This document shows, one piece after another, positions 1-6,733 of a stretch of DNA of 15,506 bases; within the stretch, counting starts at the first letter, position 1; the number at the start of each line of letters is the position of its first letter. The translations under genes were made by a program, and so were the position numbers. Source of the DNA: SH-MAG3 sp036374995 (GTDB lineage Bacteria > Gemmatimonadota > Gemmatimonadetes > Longimicrobiales > RSA9); contig DASUSS010000099.1 in assembly GCA_036374995.1 (NCBI GenBank), positions 1 through 15,506 on the forward strand, written 5' to 3'. The notes under the pieces were generated by a model. That model saw only the letters and a list, made by a program, of their open reading frames with translations. It was not told the DNA's origin and did no database searches.

Positions 1-18
1 CGGCGGCGTGCGTTGAAG

Positions 19-173
19 CGGACCTGGCACCCCTTTTTCCAAAATGCCCATCGGGCCATGGCCAGCGCCGCGGCCCGGGCGGGCGGCGCGGCCCGTGGCG
101 CGGTGCCGCCGGGAGCCGCCGCCCCGGCGGCCATGGCCCGATGGGCATTTTGGAAAAAGGGGTGCCAGGTCCG
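19..173. repeat. Large palindromic REP/MITE-like element with 45-bp perfect inverted repeat
   Basis: Positions 19-63 are the exact reverse complement of 129-173, a perfect 45-bp inverted repeat enclosing a 65-nt loop that is almost entirely G+C. The outer part of each arm contains ACCTGGCACCCC, a T5 run and CCAAAATGCCCATCGG. The loop can fold further (GGCGGC at 82-87 with GCCGCC at 105-110). Beyond the ends the pairing breaks (18/174 is only a G-T match), so the boundaries are sharp. No target-site duplication is obvious. The GGTGCCAGGT-type core resembles palindromic intergenic repeats I associate with REP or MITE families mobilised in trans, but the family assignment is inference. A 63-codon reading frame through it is an artefact of the palindrome. 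Confidence 0.85.
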
Positions 174-203
174 TGACATCCCACTCGGCCGTGCTGTAGA
201 TTG
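173..203 (+). promoter_or_regulatory. Putative promoter of the hflX operon
   Basis: A -35-like GTGACA (173-178) and a -10-like TAGATT followed by G (197-203) are separated by 18 nt. The -35 begins on the last base of the inverted repeat. A transcript would start near 209, shortly before an AAGGAG Shine-Dalgarno (223-228). The same 18-nt spacing and similar -10 boxes occur upstream of three other genes in the window. Prediction by eye only. Confidence 0.45.
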
Positions 204-267
204 ATCGGAGACCGTACTCTTCAAGGAGCCCGCGATACTCGAGACGAAGGACCCCAGCGAGCGCGCC

Positions 268-1521
268 GTGCTGGTGGCCGCGCCGTTGAAATCGATGCCG
301 TTGCAGGACGCCGATGAGCACCTGGCGGAGCTCGGTCGGCTGACGGACACGGCCGGCGCGGAGGTCGTCGGCACGCTGCAGCAGCGGCTGGATTCACCCC
401 ACCCGAAGTTCTATCTCGGCGAAGGCAAGGTGAGCGAGCTGCGCGATCTCATCGGGGAGAGGCGCGCCACGCTGGTCATCTTCGACGAGGAGCTGTCGCC
501 GGCGCAGGGGAAGAACCTGGAGGACGCGCTGCGGACGCGGGTGATGGACCGGGCGGAGCTGATCCTGGACATTTTCGCGACGCGCGCGCGCACGGCGGAA
601 GCGCAGATGCAGGTGGAGCTCGCGCAGCTGCAGTACATGCTGCCGCGGCTGAAGCGGATGTGGACGCACCTCTCGCGCATCCGCGGCGGTATCGGTTTTC
701 GCGGCCCGGGTGAGACGCAGCTGGAGACGGACCGTCGACTGATCAGCCGGCGTATCGGGGATCTGCGCGAGAAGCTGGAGGTGGTGGCGCGGCGCCGCGA
801 GACGCAGCGCAAGGGCCGCTCGGAGGAGTTCACGGCGGCTCTCGTGGGCTACACGAACGCGGGCAAGTCGTCGATCCTCGGCGCGCTGTCCGGCGCGGAG
901 CTGTTCATCGAGGACCGCCTGTTCGCCACGCTGGACCCGTCGACGCGCGCAGTGGAGCTGGAGCCCGGCATGAAGGCGCTGGTGACGGACACGGTGGGGT
1001 TCATCCGCAAGCTGCCGCACCATCTCGTCGCGTCGTTCAGTGCGACGCTGGAGGAGGCGATGACGGCGGACGTGCTGTTGCACGCGATCGATGCATCGCA
1101 TCCGGGCTGGGAGGAGCAGAAGGAAGTCGTGGAGGATGTCCTGCGTCAGCTGGGCCTCGCGGAGCGCCCGACGATCCTGGTGTTCAACAAGATCGACCGG
1201 CTGACGCACGGTGAGGAGTCGGCGTTCCGCGCGCGGGTGCGCGCACTGTACGATGCGCCGATGGTCTTCACGTCGGCGGTCGAGGCGGATGGGCTCGCGG
1301 AGCTGAAGGCGGCGCTGCTGGTGGAGCTGCGGAAGCAGCGGCCGGAGGTGCGCGTGGAGATCCCGTACGCGGACGGCGAGGCGCTGGCGACCGTGTACCG
1401 CGAGGGTGAGGTGCTGCTGCGGGAGGAGAACGGCGCGAGTGTCGGCATCGTCGCGCGCCTGCCGCGGGCGACACTCGGACGGCTGCGCAGCCGCAGCGGG
1501 ATCGTGGTGACGGAGGCGTGA
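268..1521 (+). CDS. hflX: GTPase HflX (ribosome-associated)
   Basis: HflX is a cytosolic TRAFAC GTPase that binds the 50S subunit and splits or rescues stalled ribosomes. The sequence shows the HflX N-domain (HPKFYLGEGK near residue 45), the coiled region before the G domain with GGIGFRGPGETQLETDRR (140-157), G1 GYTNAGKSS (194-202), G3 DTVGF (241-245), G4 NKID (307-310) and a C-terminal domain. The 417 aa length is normal for the family. The GTG at 268 is the only canonical start in frame after the stop at 202-204, but it lacks a good ribosome binding site. The upstream frame reads on with an ERAVLVAAPLK-like stretch, and an AAGGAG (223-228) sits 6 nt before an in-frame ATA at 235, so the true start may be that ATA. 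The stop overlaps the next gene by 4 nt. First gene of the operon. Confidence 0.95.
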   Translation: MLVAAPLKSMPLQDADEHLAELGRLTDTAGAEVVGTLQQRLDSPHPKFYLGEGKVSELRDLIGERRATLVIFDEELSPAQGKNLEDALRTRVMDRAELILDIFATRARTAEAQMQVELAQLQYMLPRLKRMWTHLSRIRGGIGFRGPGETQLETDRRLISRRIGDLREKLEVVARRRETQRKGRSEEFTAALVGYTNAGKSSILGALSGAELFIEDRLFATLDPSTRAVELEPGMKALVTDTVGFIRKLPHHLVASFSATLEEAMTADVLLHAIDASHPGWEEQKEVVEDVLRQLGLAERPTILVFNKIDRLTHGEESAFRARVRALYDAPMVFTSAVEADGLAELKAALLVELRKQRPEVRVEIPYADGEALATVYREGEVLLREENGASVGIVARLPRATLGRLRSRSGIVVTEA

Positions 1522-2432
1522 GCGAGGAGCGGAGCGGGCTCGACAGCGTCGTCATCATCGGTCCCGGTCGCATGGGTCTCGCGCTCGGCGCCGCACTGCA
1601 TCACGAGCAGGCGATCGACCGGCTGACGTATTTCGGCCGCGCCGTCGAGCCGCCGCCGCACCCGCTCTTCGATCGCAACCCGCACCCGCTCGAGGGCGAG
1701 CCGGAAGCCGCCGCGGAGTATCGTATGCTGCCGGCTCTGCCGCCGCCCGGCACGACGATCGTGATCCTCGCCGTTCCCGATGATGCGCTGCCGGAGGTCG
1801 TGCACGATCTCGCGATGATGGGCGCGGCGCCGCGCGGCTGCGCCGCGCTGCACCTGTCGGGCGCACTGTCGACCGATGCGCTCGAGCCGCTGCATCATCG
1901 CGGCTACGCGATCGGGTCGATGCATCCGCTCATGGCCGTGGCGGACCCGTGGCTGGCGGGCGAGCGGCTGGTCGGCGCGGCGTTCGCCATGACGGGCGAG
2001 CCGGCGGCGATCACGGCAGCGCGGCGGATCGTTGCGGATCTGGGCGGCGTTCCGCTCACAATCCCGGCGGTGCAGCGGCCGGTCTACCATGCGGCTGCGG
2101 TCGTGGCATCGAACTACCTCGTCGCGCTGATGGGCGCGGCGGTCCGGATGCTGGGGCAGGCCGGGATCGACGAGCAGGACGCGGTGCGCGCGCTGATGCC
2201 GCTGCTGCGCGGCACACTCGACAACATCGAGCAGCTGGGCGTGCGGGCGGCCGTCACCGGCCCGATCGCGCGCGGCGATGTGGATACCGTGCGGCTGCAC
2301 CTGGCGCGGTTGTCGGACGAGGATCGGGTGCTATATTGCGGCCTCGGTCTCGAGCTTCTGCGACTGGCGCGGGCGGCGGGACTCGACGAGACACGGGCCG
2401 CCGAGATCGAAGCGCTGCTTACCTCCGGCTGA
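1518..2432 (+). CDS. Rossmann-like and DUF2520 domain protein (putative NAD(P)-dependent oxidoreductase)
   Basis: 304 aa. The N-terminus has a dinucleotide-binding beta-alpha-beta fold with GPGRMG (residues 15-20), as in ProC, ketopantoate reductase and the F420-dependent NADP reductase superfamily. After about residue 130 it matches the DUF2520 helical domain, with SMHPL (134-138), a YHAAAVVASNYLVAL helix (190-204) and a later GPIARGD motif. Such proteins are predicted dehydrogenases with no agreed substrate, so I do not name one. The GTG start at 1518 overlaps the hflX stop (GTGA, 1518-1521). GGAGG at 1512-1516 lies too close for a classical ribosome binding site, which suggests translational coupling. 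The stop overlaps the pdxJ ATG by one base. The downstream pdxJ neighbour is suggestive but not evidence of a vitamin B6 role. Confidence 0.85.
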   Translation: MSEERSGLDSVVIIGPGRMGLALGAALHHEQAIDRLTYFGRAVEPPPHPLFDRNPHPLEGEPEAAAEYRMLPALPPPGTTIVILAVPDDALPEVVHDLAMMGAAPRGCAALHLSGALSTDALEPLHHRGYAIGSMHPLMAVADPWLAGERLVGAAFAMTGEPAAITAARRIVADLGGVPLTIPAVQRPVYHAAAVVASNYLVALMGAAVRMLGQAGIDEQDAVRALMPLLRGTLDNIEQLGVRAAVTGPIARGDVDTVRLHLARLSDEDRVLYCGLGLELLRLARAAGLDETRAAEIEALLTSG

Positions 2433-3196
2433 TGCGTCTTCACATCAACGTCGATCACGTCGCGACCGTGCGCCAGGCGCGTCGAACGGACGAGCCGGAT
2501 CCCGTGCGCGCCGCCGTGCTCGCGGAGCTGGGCGGAGCCGACGGGATCACGGTCCATCTGCGCGAGGACCGGCGCCACATCCAGGACCGTGACGTCCGCC
2601 TGCTCCAGCAGACGGTGCGCACGGGCGTGAACCTCGAGCTCGCCGCGGCGAGCGATGTGGTCGACATCGCGTGCGAGCTGCGTCCCATGGCCGCCACGGT
2701 CGTGCCGGAACGGCGCGAGGAGATCACGACGGAAGGTGGGCTGTCCCTCGAGGGCGAGAGCGGTCGCCGCGTGGCGGAGGTGGTCGGGCGCCTGCGCGAG
2801 CGCGGCATCCGCACTGCGCTGTTCATAGGGCCGGACCTGACGACGATCGATGCCGCGGCGGAGCTGCGCGTCGCGGCGATCGAGCTGCACACGGGCGAGT
2901 TTGCCGAGGCGTTCAGGTCGGTCCATTCGCCGGCCGGCCGGAAAGCGGTCGCGCACGAGCTCGCGCGGCTGCGACGCGCGGCGACGCATGCGCACGGCAT
3001 CGGCATCGACGTGCACGCCGGCCACGGCCTGACGTACGAGAACGTCGCGCACGTGGCTGCGATCGGCGAGATCGAGGAGTTGAACATCGGGCACAGCGTG
3101 ATCAGCCGCGCCGTGTTCATCGGGATGGAGCGCGCGGTCCGGGAGATGCGGGACGTCATGCGTGAAGCGCGTCGCGCGGCGCTGCATGGAGACTAG
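2432..3196 (+). CDS. pdxJ: Pyridoxine 5'-phosphate synthase PdxJ
   Basis: PdxJ condenses 1-deoxy-D-xylulose 5-phosphate with 3-amino-1-hydroxyacetone 1-phosphate to pyridoxine 5'-phosphate, the last ring-forming step of DXP-dependent vitamin B6 synthesis in the cytosol. The 254 aa TIM barrel has the family signatures: NVDHVATVRQAR (6-17), VHLREDRRHI (41-50) with His42 and Arg44, the NLE strand (Glu69), VPERREEITTEGG (91-103), FIGPD (131-135), HAGHGL (195-200) and the phosphate-binding LNIGHSVISRAVFIG (217-231). No key residue appears to be missing. The frame is open far upstream, but ATG 2432 is chosen because the family begins with this LHINVDHVA motif and the ATG overlaps the preceding TGA (TGATG). 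A GGAG inside its last codons (3188-3191) serves the next gene. Confidence 0.96.
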   Translation: MRLHINVDHVATVRQARRTDEPDPVRAAVLAELGGADGITVHLREDRRHIQDRDVRLLQQTVRTGVNLELAAASDVVDIACELRPMAATVVPERREEITTEGGLSLEGESGRRVAEVVGRLRERGIRTALFIGPDLTTIDAAAELRVAAIELHTGEFAEAFRSVHSPAGRKAVAHELARLRRAATHAHGIGIDVHAGHGLTYENVAHVAAIGEIEELNIGHSVISRAVFIGMERAVREMRDVMREARRAALHGD

Positions 3197-3199
3197 GAG

Positions 3200-4447
3200 A
3201 TGGCCACGCTGAACGACTATTTCCGCACGGAAGCACGTGACTTCCTCAAGGCCGTGGAGCGCGGCCTCCAGCGCAAGCCCGCTCCCGATGCCGCCGAGCT
3301 GCATCGCGTCGTGCGCGGGCTCCGCGGCACGGCCCAGATGGCGCGCGAGCAGCGCGTCTTCGAGGTCGCTTCCGCATTCGAGTCCGTGACGCGCTCGCTC
3401 GCCGGCGGCGCGCTCGCGTGGTCCGATGACCTCGCCGGGCGCGCGCGCGCCACGCTCGCTGACATCCGTACGCTGCTCGACGGATCTGGCGACGATGAGC
3501 ACCTCGATACGGTCGCGGCCGGCGCGTCCGGACGCTGGCGCGATGCGGCTGCGGAACCCGCTCCGAGCGCTGCGCCCGCACCGGCGGCCGGCGACGGTAC
3601 CCGCGAGTTCCGCGAGTTCGCTGCGCGCGAGGCGGCGGGCATCGCCGACGTGCTCGACCGCGGCGTGCTCGAGCTCCAGGCGGACCCGATGGATCGCGAG
3701 CCGCTCAAGGCGATCCTGCGGCGGCAGCGCGCACTGCTCGGCGCCGCGCGGCTCGAGGAGATCCCGATCATCGCCGAGATCCTGCGCGCCGTCGAGGACC
3801 TCACGCGTGTCATCGCGAAGCTCGACATCGGTGTGAAGCGCGAGTGGCTCGACATCTACCGCGTCGCGCGCGACGGGCTCCAGTCGACGATCGCACCACT
3901 GCTCCGCAACGAGCTGCCGGAACCGACCCACGCCGTGAGCCGGCTGCGGCACATGCACGAGGAGCTGCTCGAGCGATACGGCGGCGATGTCGCGGCGGAG
4001 CCGCCGGCCGACGGCTTCGCGGATGCGCCGGTGTCGCATCAGCCGGTCGTGCCGTTCGTCGCACGCACACAGGCCGGCCCGCCGGCGGCGGCGCCCCGGC
4101 CCGCGCCGCCCGCCGGGCCGGCACAGGCGCCACCGCCGCCGGCGGTGTCGGCCGGTCCTGCGCTGACGCCGCCCGCGACGACTGCCGCTCCCGGCGAGGA
4201 GCAGGGCGCCGGGCTGCTCGAGCTGGAGGAATCCAGCGTCGTCGCGGCGACATCGGACGAGGTGTCGGCCGCCGAGGCGTCGGCGGCGGAATACATCGAG
4301 ATCGACACGCTGTCGTACACGCGCGAGGACGCACTGCGGCGCGCGCTCGAGCTGCGCGAGACGATCGCGCGTGGAGCCGCGCACGATCCGCAGCTGCGCG
4401 AGGCCGTCGACGAACTGTTCGACCTGATCCGCATCGCACTCGGGTGA
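3200..4447 (+). CDS. Degenerate, duplicated Hpt-like domain protein
   Basis: 415 aa, not recognised as a named protein. Residues 1-95 resemble a histidine phosphotransfer four-helix bundle: LHRVVRGLRGTAQMAR (34-49) aligns with the CheA/Hpt pattern xxRAAHTLKGxAxMxG. The residue at the phospho-accepting His is Arg39. A second helical module (134-260) contains LKAILRRQRALLGAAR (169-184), which aligns with the first and again has Arg at that position (Arg174). A Pro/Ala-rich linker (about 262-335) leads to an acidic stretch and a C-terminal motif, IEIDTLSYTREDALRRALEL (366-385). I infer a non-phosphorylated, scaffold-like relative of Hpt proteins. ATG 3200 has GGAG (3188-3191) 8 nt upstream. It lies 3 nt after pdxJ and overlaps the next gene by 4 nt. 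No partner kinase or response regulator is present. Confidence 0.7.
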   Translation: MATLNDYFRTEARDFLKAVERGLQRKPAPDAAELHRVVRGLRGTAQMAREQRVFEVASAFESVTRSLAGGALAWSDDLAGRARATLADIRTLLDGSGDDEHLDTVAAGASGRWRDAAAEPAPSAAPAPAAGDGTREFREFAAREAAGIADVLDRGVLELQADPMDREPLKAILRRQRALLGAARLEEIPIIAEILRAVEDLTRVIAKLDIGVKREWLDIYRVARDGLQSTIAPLLRNELPEPTHAVSRLRHMHEELLERYGGDVAAEPPADGFADAPVSHQPVVPFVARTQAGPPAAAPRPAPPAGPAQAPPPPAVSAGPALTPPATTAAPGEEQGAGLLELEESSVVAATSDEVSAAEASAAEYIEIDTLSYTREDALRRALELRETIARGAAHDPQLREAVDELFDLIRIALG

Positions 4448-5586
4448 ACGAGGCGCGCGTGAGCGGCGCCCGCGCGCCCGTGCGCCGGCGTCTGCTCGAC
4501 TGGAAGGCCGTCGTCGGCATCCTGATCAGCGCGGCCGCGCTCTATTTCACGTTCCGCCGCATGGAGCTCGGCGGCGTCATCGGCGAGCTGCGCGCCGCCG
4601 ACCCGTTCCTCTTCCTGCTCAGCTCCGCCGCCGTCACGTTCGTCTTCTGGATCCGCGCCTGGCGCTGGCGGGCGATCCTCGCACCCGTCGCCGTGACGCC
4701 GTTCCGGTCCCGCTTCGCCGCCGTGACGATCGGCTTCATGGGCAACAACGTGCTTCCCGCGCGCGTCGGCGAGTTCATGCGGGCGTACGCACTGTCGCGC
4801 AGCGAGCCCGTACCGATCGTCTCGTCGTTCGCGTCGCTCGTGATCGAGCGCATCTTCGATGGCGTGCTCGTCATCACGCTGCTGTTCGTCGCCATGGCGA
4901 TGCCCGACTTCCCGCCGTTCAGCGGCACGCAGGAGTTCCGCCTGCCGGGCGTCGCCACGACGATCACGATCGCGGGTCTCGCGCGCAGCTTCGGCGTCGT
5001 GGTCGGCGTCGTGCTCGTGGGCGTCCTGCTGCTCGTCATATTTCCGCGTCAGGCCGTTGCCGTGCTCGAGTCGGCCGTGCGTGTGCTGCCGAAGCGAGTC
5101 CGCCGCCCGATCGTCGATGCGCTGGAGGCGTTTCTCGGCGGCGTCGGCGTGCTTCGCAACCCCAGGCACCTGCTCAGCACGACCGCATGGTCAATCGCGC
5201 TGTGGGTCTACAATGCGCTCGGTGCCTGGATCGCGTTCCGGGCGTTCGGCATCGACCTGCCGTTCACGGCCGCGCTCTTCATCCAGTCCGCCATTGCGCT
5301 CGCCGTGTCGATCCCGTCGGCACCGGGCTTCGTCGGCATCTATCACGGCATGGCCGTCTTCGTGCTGTCGACGCTGTGGGGCGCGCCCGCCGAGCGCGCC
5401 GGCGCGTTCGCCATCGGCTTTCACCTCGCCGGATTCATCCCCGTCACGCTGATCGGTCTGTACTACGCGTGGCGCATGGGCATCTCGTTCGGCGAGGCCG
5501 CCGCGAGCGAGGAGATCGTCGAGGAGTCCGTCGAGCGCGCGAGCGGCATCGATCCGCTGGACGACGGGCGGGACGAGAAGGCGTGA
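4444..5586 (+). CDS. UPF0104 / lysylphosphatidylglycerol synthase-type integral membrane protein
   Basis: 380 aa polytopic inner-membrane protein of the LPG_synthase_TM (UPF0104, YbhN-like) family. Hydrophobic segments lie at about residues 22-37, 54-72, 93-105, 139-153, 183-200, 247-266, 276-292 and 321-342. Family signatures are GFMGNNVLPARVGEFMRAY (97-115), SLVIERIFDG (131-140) and PSAPGFVGIYHG (291-302). It corresponds to the flippase-like membrane half of MprF alone. There is no soluble aminoacyl-transferase domain, so lysyl-PG synthesis should not be assumed. The family is thought to move or present lipids. The C-terminus is acidic and probably cytosolic. GTG 4444 overlaps the previous stop (GTGA). 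GTG 4459, preceded by GAGG (4450-4453), is an alternative start. The stop is 1 nt before ispE. Confidence 0.88.
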   Translation: MNEARVSGARAPVRRRLLDWKAVVGILISAAALYFTFRRMELGGVIGELRAADPFLFLLSSAAVTFVFWIRAWRWRAILAPVAVTPFRSRFAAVTIGFMGNNVLPARVGEFMRAYALSRSEPVPIVSSFASLVIERIFDGVLVITLLFVAMAMPDFPPFSGTQEFRLPGVATTITIAGLARSFGVVVGVVLVGVLLLVIFPRQAVAVLESAVRVLPKRVRRPIVDALEAFLGGVGVLRNPRHLLSTTAWSIALWVYNALGAWIAFRAFGIDLPFTAALFIQSAIALAVSIPSAPGFVGIYHGMAVFVLSTLWGAPAERAGAFAIGFHLAGFIPVTLIGLYYAWRMGISFGEAAASEEIVEESVERASGIDPLDDGRDEKA

Positions 5587-5587
5587 G

Positions 5588-6583
5588 ATGAGCGCGGCGC
5601 CCCGCACGCGACCGGCGCACGCGAAGCTCAACCTCGCGCTCCGCGTGCTCGCGCGCGAGCACTCCGGCTACCATCAGATCGAAACGATCTTCTGCGCGCT
5701 CGAGCTCGCCGATGAGGTGGCGGTCACGCTCACGAATGCGGGCATCACGCTCGAGGTCGCTGCGCCCGCGGACGAGGCGGGGCCGCCCGCGGACCTCGGT
5801 CCGACGGGGCAGAACCTGGCGTACCGGGCCGCGTCGCTGTTCGCGCGCAGCGTCCCGCTGGACCGCGGCATCGACATCCGGTTGACGAAACGGATTCCCG
5901 CCGGGGCCGGTCTGGGCGGCGGCTCGAGCGATGCCGCTGCGGTGCTCGCGGTGCTGAACGACCTGCACGGCCGGCCGCTCTCGGCCGCCGAGCTGCTCGG
6001 TCTCGGTGCCCGGCTCGGCAGCGACGTCCCGTTCTTCCTCACCGGCGCGACGCTCGCCCTCGCCTGGGGCCGCGGCGGACGCATCGCGCCGCTCCCGCCG
6101 CTGCCGCCCGCGACCGTGCTGCTCGCCGTACCGCCGGAGCGCGTGTCCACTGCCGACGCCTACGCCGCGCTCGCCGCCGCACAACCGGAAGCGCCGGCTC
6201 TGTTCGCGGCGCCGCGCAGCTGGCTGGATGTCGGCGCGATCGCGCACAACGACTTCGAGCGGCCGATCTTCGAGCGACATCCGCGGCTCGCGGACATCCG
6301 GCAGCAGCTCCAGGATGCGGGCGCCATCGTTGCGCGCATGACCGGGACGGGCAGCGTCGTGTTCGGCGTGTTCGATGACGCACGTCGCGCGGACACGGCC
6401 GCGCGCGACATCACCGCCGCGCATCCGGACGTGCCGACCATCATCACGCGGACAGCGCAGGTCCTGTCGGCCGGGGATGAGGATGGGGGTCGGGCAGTTC
6501 CCGGGGGTGGATTCGAACCACCATTGGCGGATCCAAAGTCCGCAGTCCTGCCATTGGACGACCCGGGAATGCACACAAACTAA
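5588..6583 (+). CDS. ispE: 4-diphosphocytidyl-2-C-methyl-D-erythritol kinase IspE with antisense-tRNA C-terminal tail
   Basis: IspE phosphorylates the 2-hydroxyl of CDP-methylerythritol with ATP in the MEP isoprenoid pathway. GHMP-kinase features are clear: HAKLNLAL (11-18, catalytic Lys13), GYHQIETIF (27-35), PAGAGLGGGSSDAA (104-117, ATP loop), GSDVPFF (144-150, catalytic Asp146) and MTGTGSVVFGVF near residue 250. ATG 5588 follows GAGAAGG (5574-5580) and lies 1 nt after the preceding stop. The protein is 331 aa, while family members normally end at about 280-295. Residues after about 293 have no resemblance to IspE, and residues 304-327 are the antisense translation of a tRNA-Gln gene (the familiar GGFEPPLADPKS pattern). 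Either the tail is real, or a 1-nt shift near 6475-6485 (a TGA lies in the +1 frame there) removed the original stop. Confidence 0.94.
   Translation: MSAAPRTRPAHAKLNLALRVLAREHSGYHQIETIFCALELADEVAVTLTNAGITLEVAAPADEAGPPADLGPTGQNLAYRAASLFARSVPLDRGIDIRLTKRIPAGAGLGGGSSDAAAVLAVLNDLHGRPLSAAELLGLGARLGSDVPFFLTGATLALAWGRGGRIAPLPPLPPATVLLAVPPERVSTADAYAALAAAQPEAPALFAAPRSWLDVGAIAHNDFERPIFERHPRLADIRQQLQDAGAIVARMTGTGSVVFGVFDDARRADTAARDITAAHPDVPTIITRTAQVLSAGDEDGGRAVPGGGFEPPLADPKSAVLPLDDPGMHTN
6498..6568 (-). tRNA. tRNA-Gln (anticodon UUG)
   Basis: Read on the minus strand, a complete cloverleaf of 71 nt folds. The acceptor is TCCCGGG (6568-6562) with CCCGGGA (6505-6499), discriminator A at 6498. The D stem is GTCC/GGAC around AATGGCA. 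The anticodon stem is GCGGA/TCCGC with loop CTTTGGA (anticodon TTG). The T stem is GGTGG/CCACC with loop TTCGAAT. CCA is not encoded (CTG follows), so it must be added post-transcriptionally. The anticodon reads CAA and, by wobble, CAG. The gene lies entirely antisense within the 3' part of the ispE reading frame. Confidence 0.95.
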
Positions 6584-6606
6584 CGGCACCCACCACGCGC
6601 ACGAAA
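6576..6606 (-). promoter_or_regulatory. Putative promoter of tRNA-Gln
   Basis: On the minus strand, TAGTTTG (6582-6576) lies 8 nt before the mature tRNA 5' end, and TTTCGT (6606-6601) lies 18 nt further upstream. The -10 matches the TAnnTTG pattern of other promoters in this window and would start transcription almost exactly at the tRNA 5' end. The ispE stop TAA (6581-6583) is embedded in this -10 box. Prediction by eye. Confidence 0.4.
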
Positions 6607-6627
6607 GCCGCACATTTTCGCGTCCGG

Positions 6628-6648
6628 CCGCGCCGCAGCGCGCGGATT
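6628..6648 (+). terminator. Weak hairpin downstream of the ispE operon
   Basis: CCGCGC (6628-6633) pairs with GCGCGG (6640-6645) around a 6-nt loop and is followed by ATTT. The stem is short and the T run minimal, so it is at best a weak terminator. It overlaps the -35 region of the next promoter. Confidence 0.2.
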
Positions 6649-6678
6649 TGCCTCCGCAGCAGGCCGCCGGCTACACTG
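6648..6678 (+). promoter_or_regulatory. Putative promoter upstream of the duplicated-module protein gene
   Basis: TTGCCT (6648-6653) and TACACT followed by G (6672-6678) are separated by 18 nt, the same spacing seen at the hflX and prs promoters. The predicted start near 6685 leaves a leader of about 50 nt that contains AGGAG at 6722-6726. Confidence 0.4.
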
Positions 6679-6733
6679 TCCGGACGCGCGCAGCGCGTGC
6701 AGCAGAGGTTCACTCTGATTCAGGAGCAGCGAC

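Noticed and set aside
13..204. 63-codon frame through the left palindrome
   Set aside because: Its sequence is dictated by the inverted repeat, with no ribosome binding site and low-complexity Ala/Gly content.
1949..2431. Upstream extension of the pdxJ frame
   Set aside because: It overlaps the DUF2520 gene in another frame, and PdxJ proteins start at the RLHINVDHVA motif at 2432.
2114..4384. Very long minus-strand open frames (also 6904-8946, 9576-11852 and 11567-13219)
   Set aside because: They are antisense to clear genes, are Arg/Asp/His-rich low-complexity products typical of high-GC shadow frames, and show no domains.
3844..4443. Upstream extension of the membrane-protein frame into the Hpt-like gene
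   Set aside because: It is an Arg/Ala-rich shadow translation; the family length and hydrophobic pattern begin after GTG 4444.
6498..6568. tRNA-Gln as the attachment site of the recombinase
   Set aside because: It lies about 8 kb away, separated by core genes, with no matching tRNA fragment near 14466-14540.
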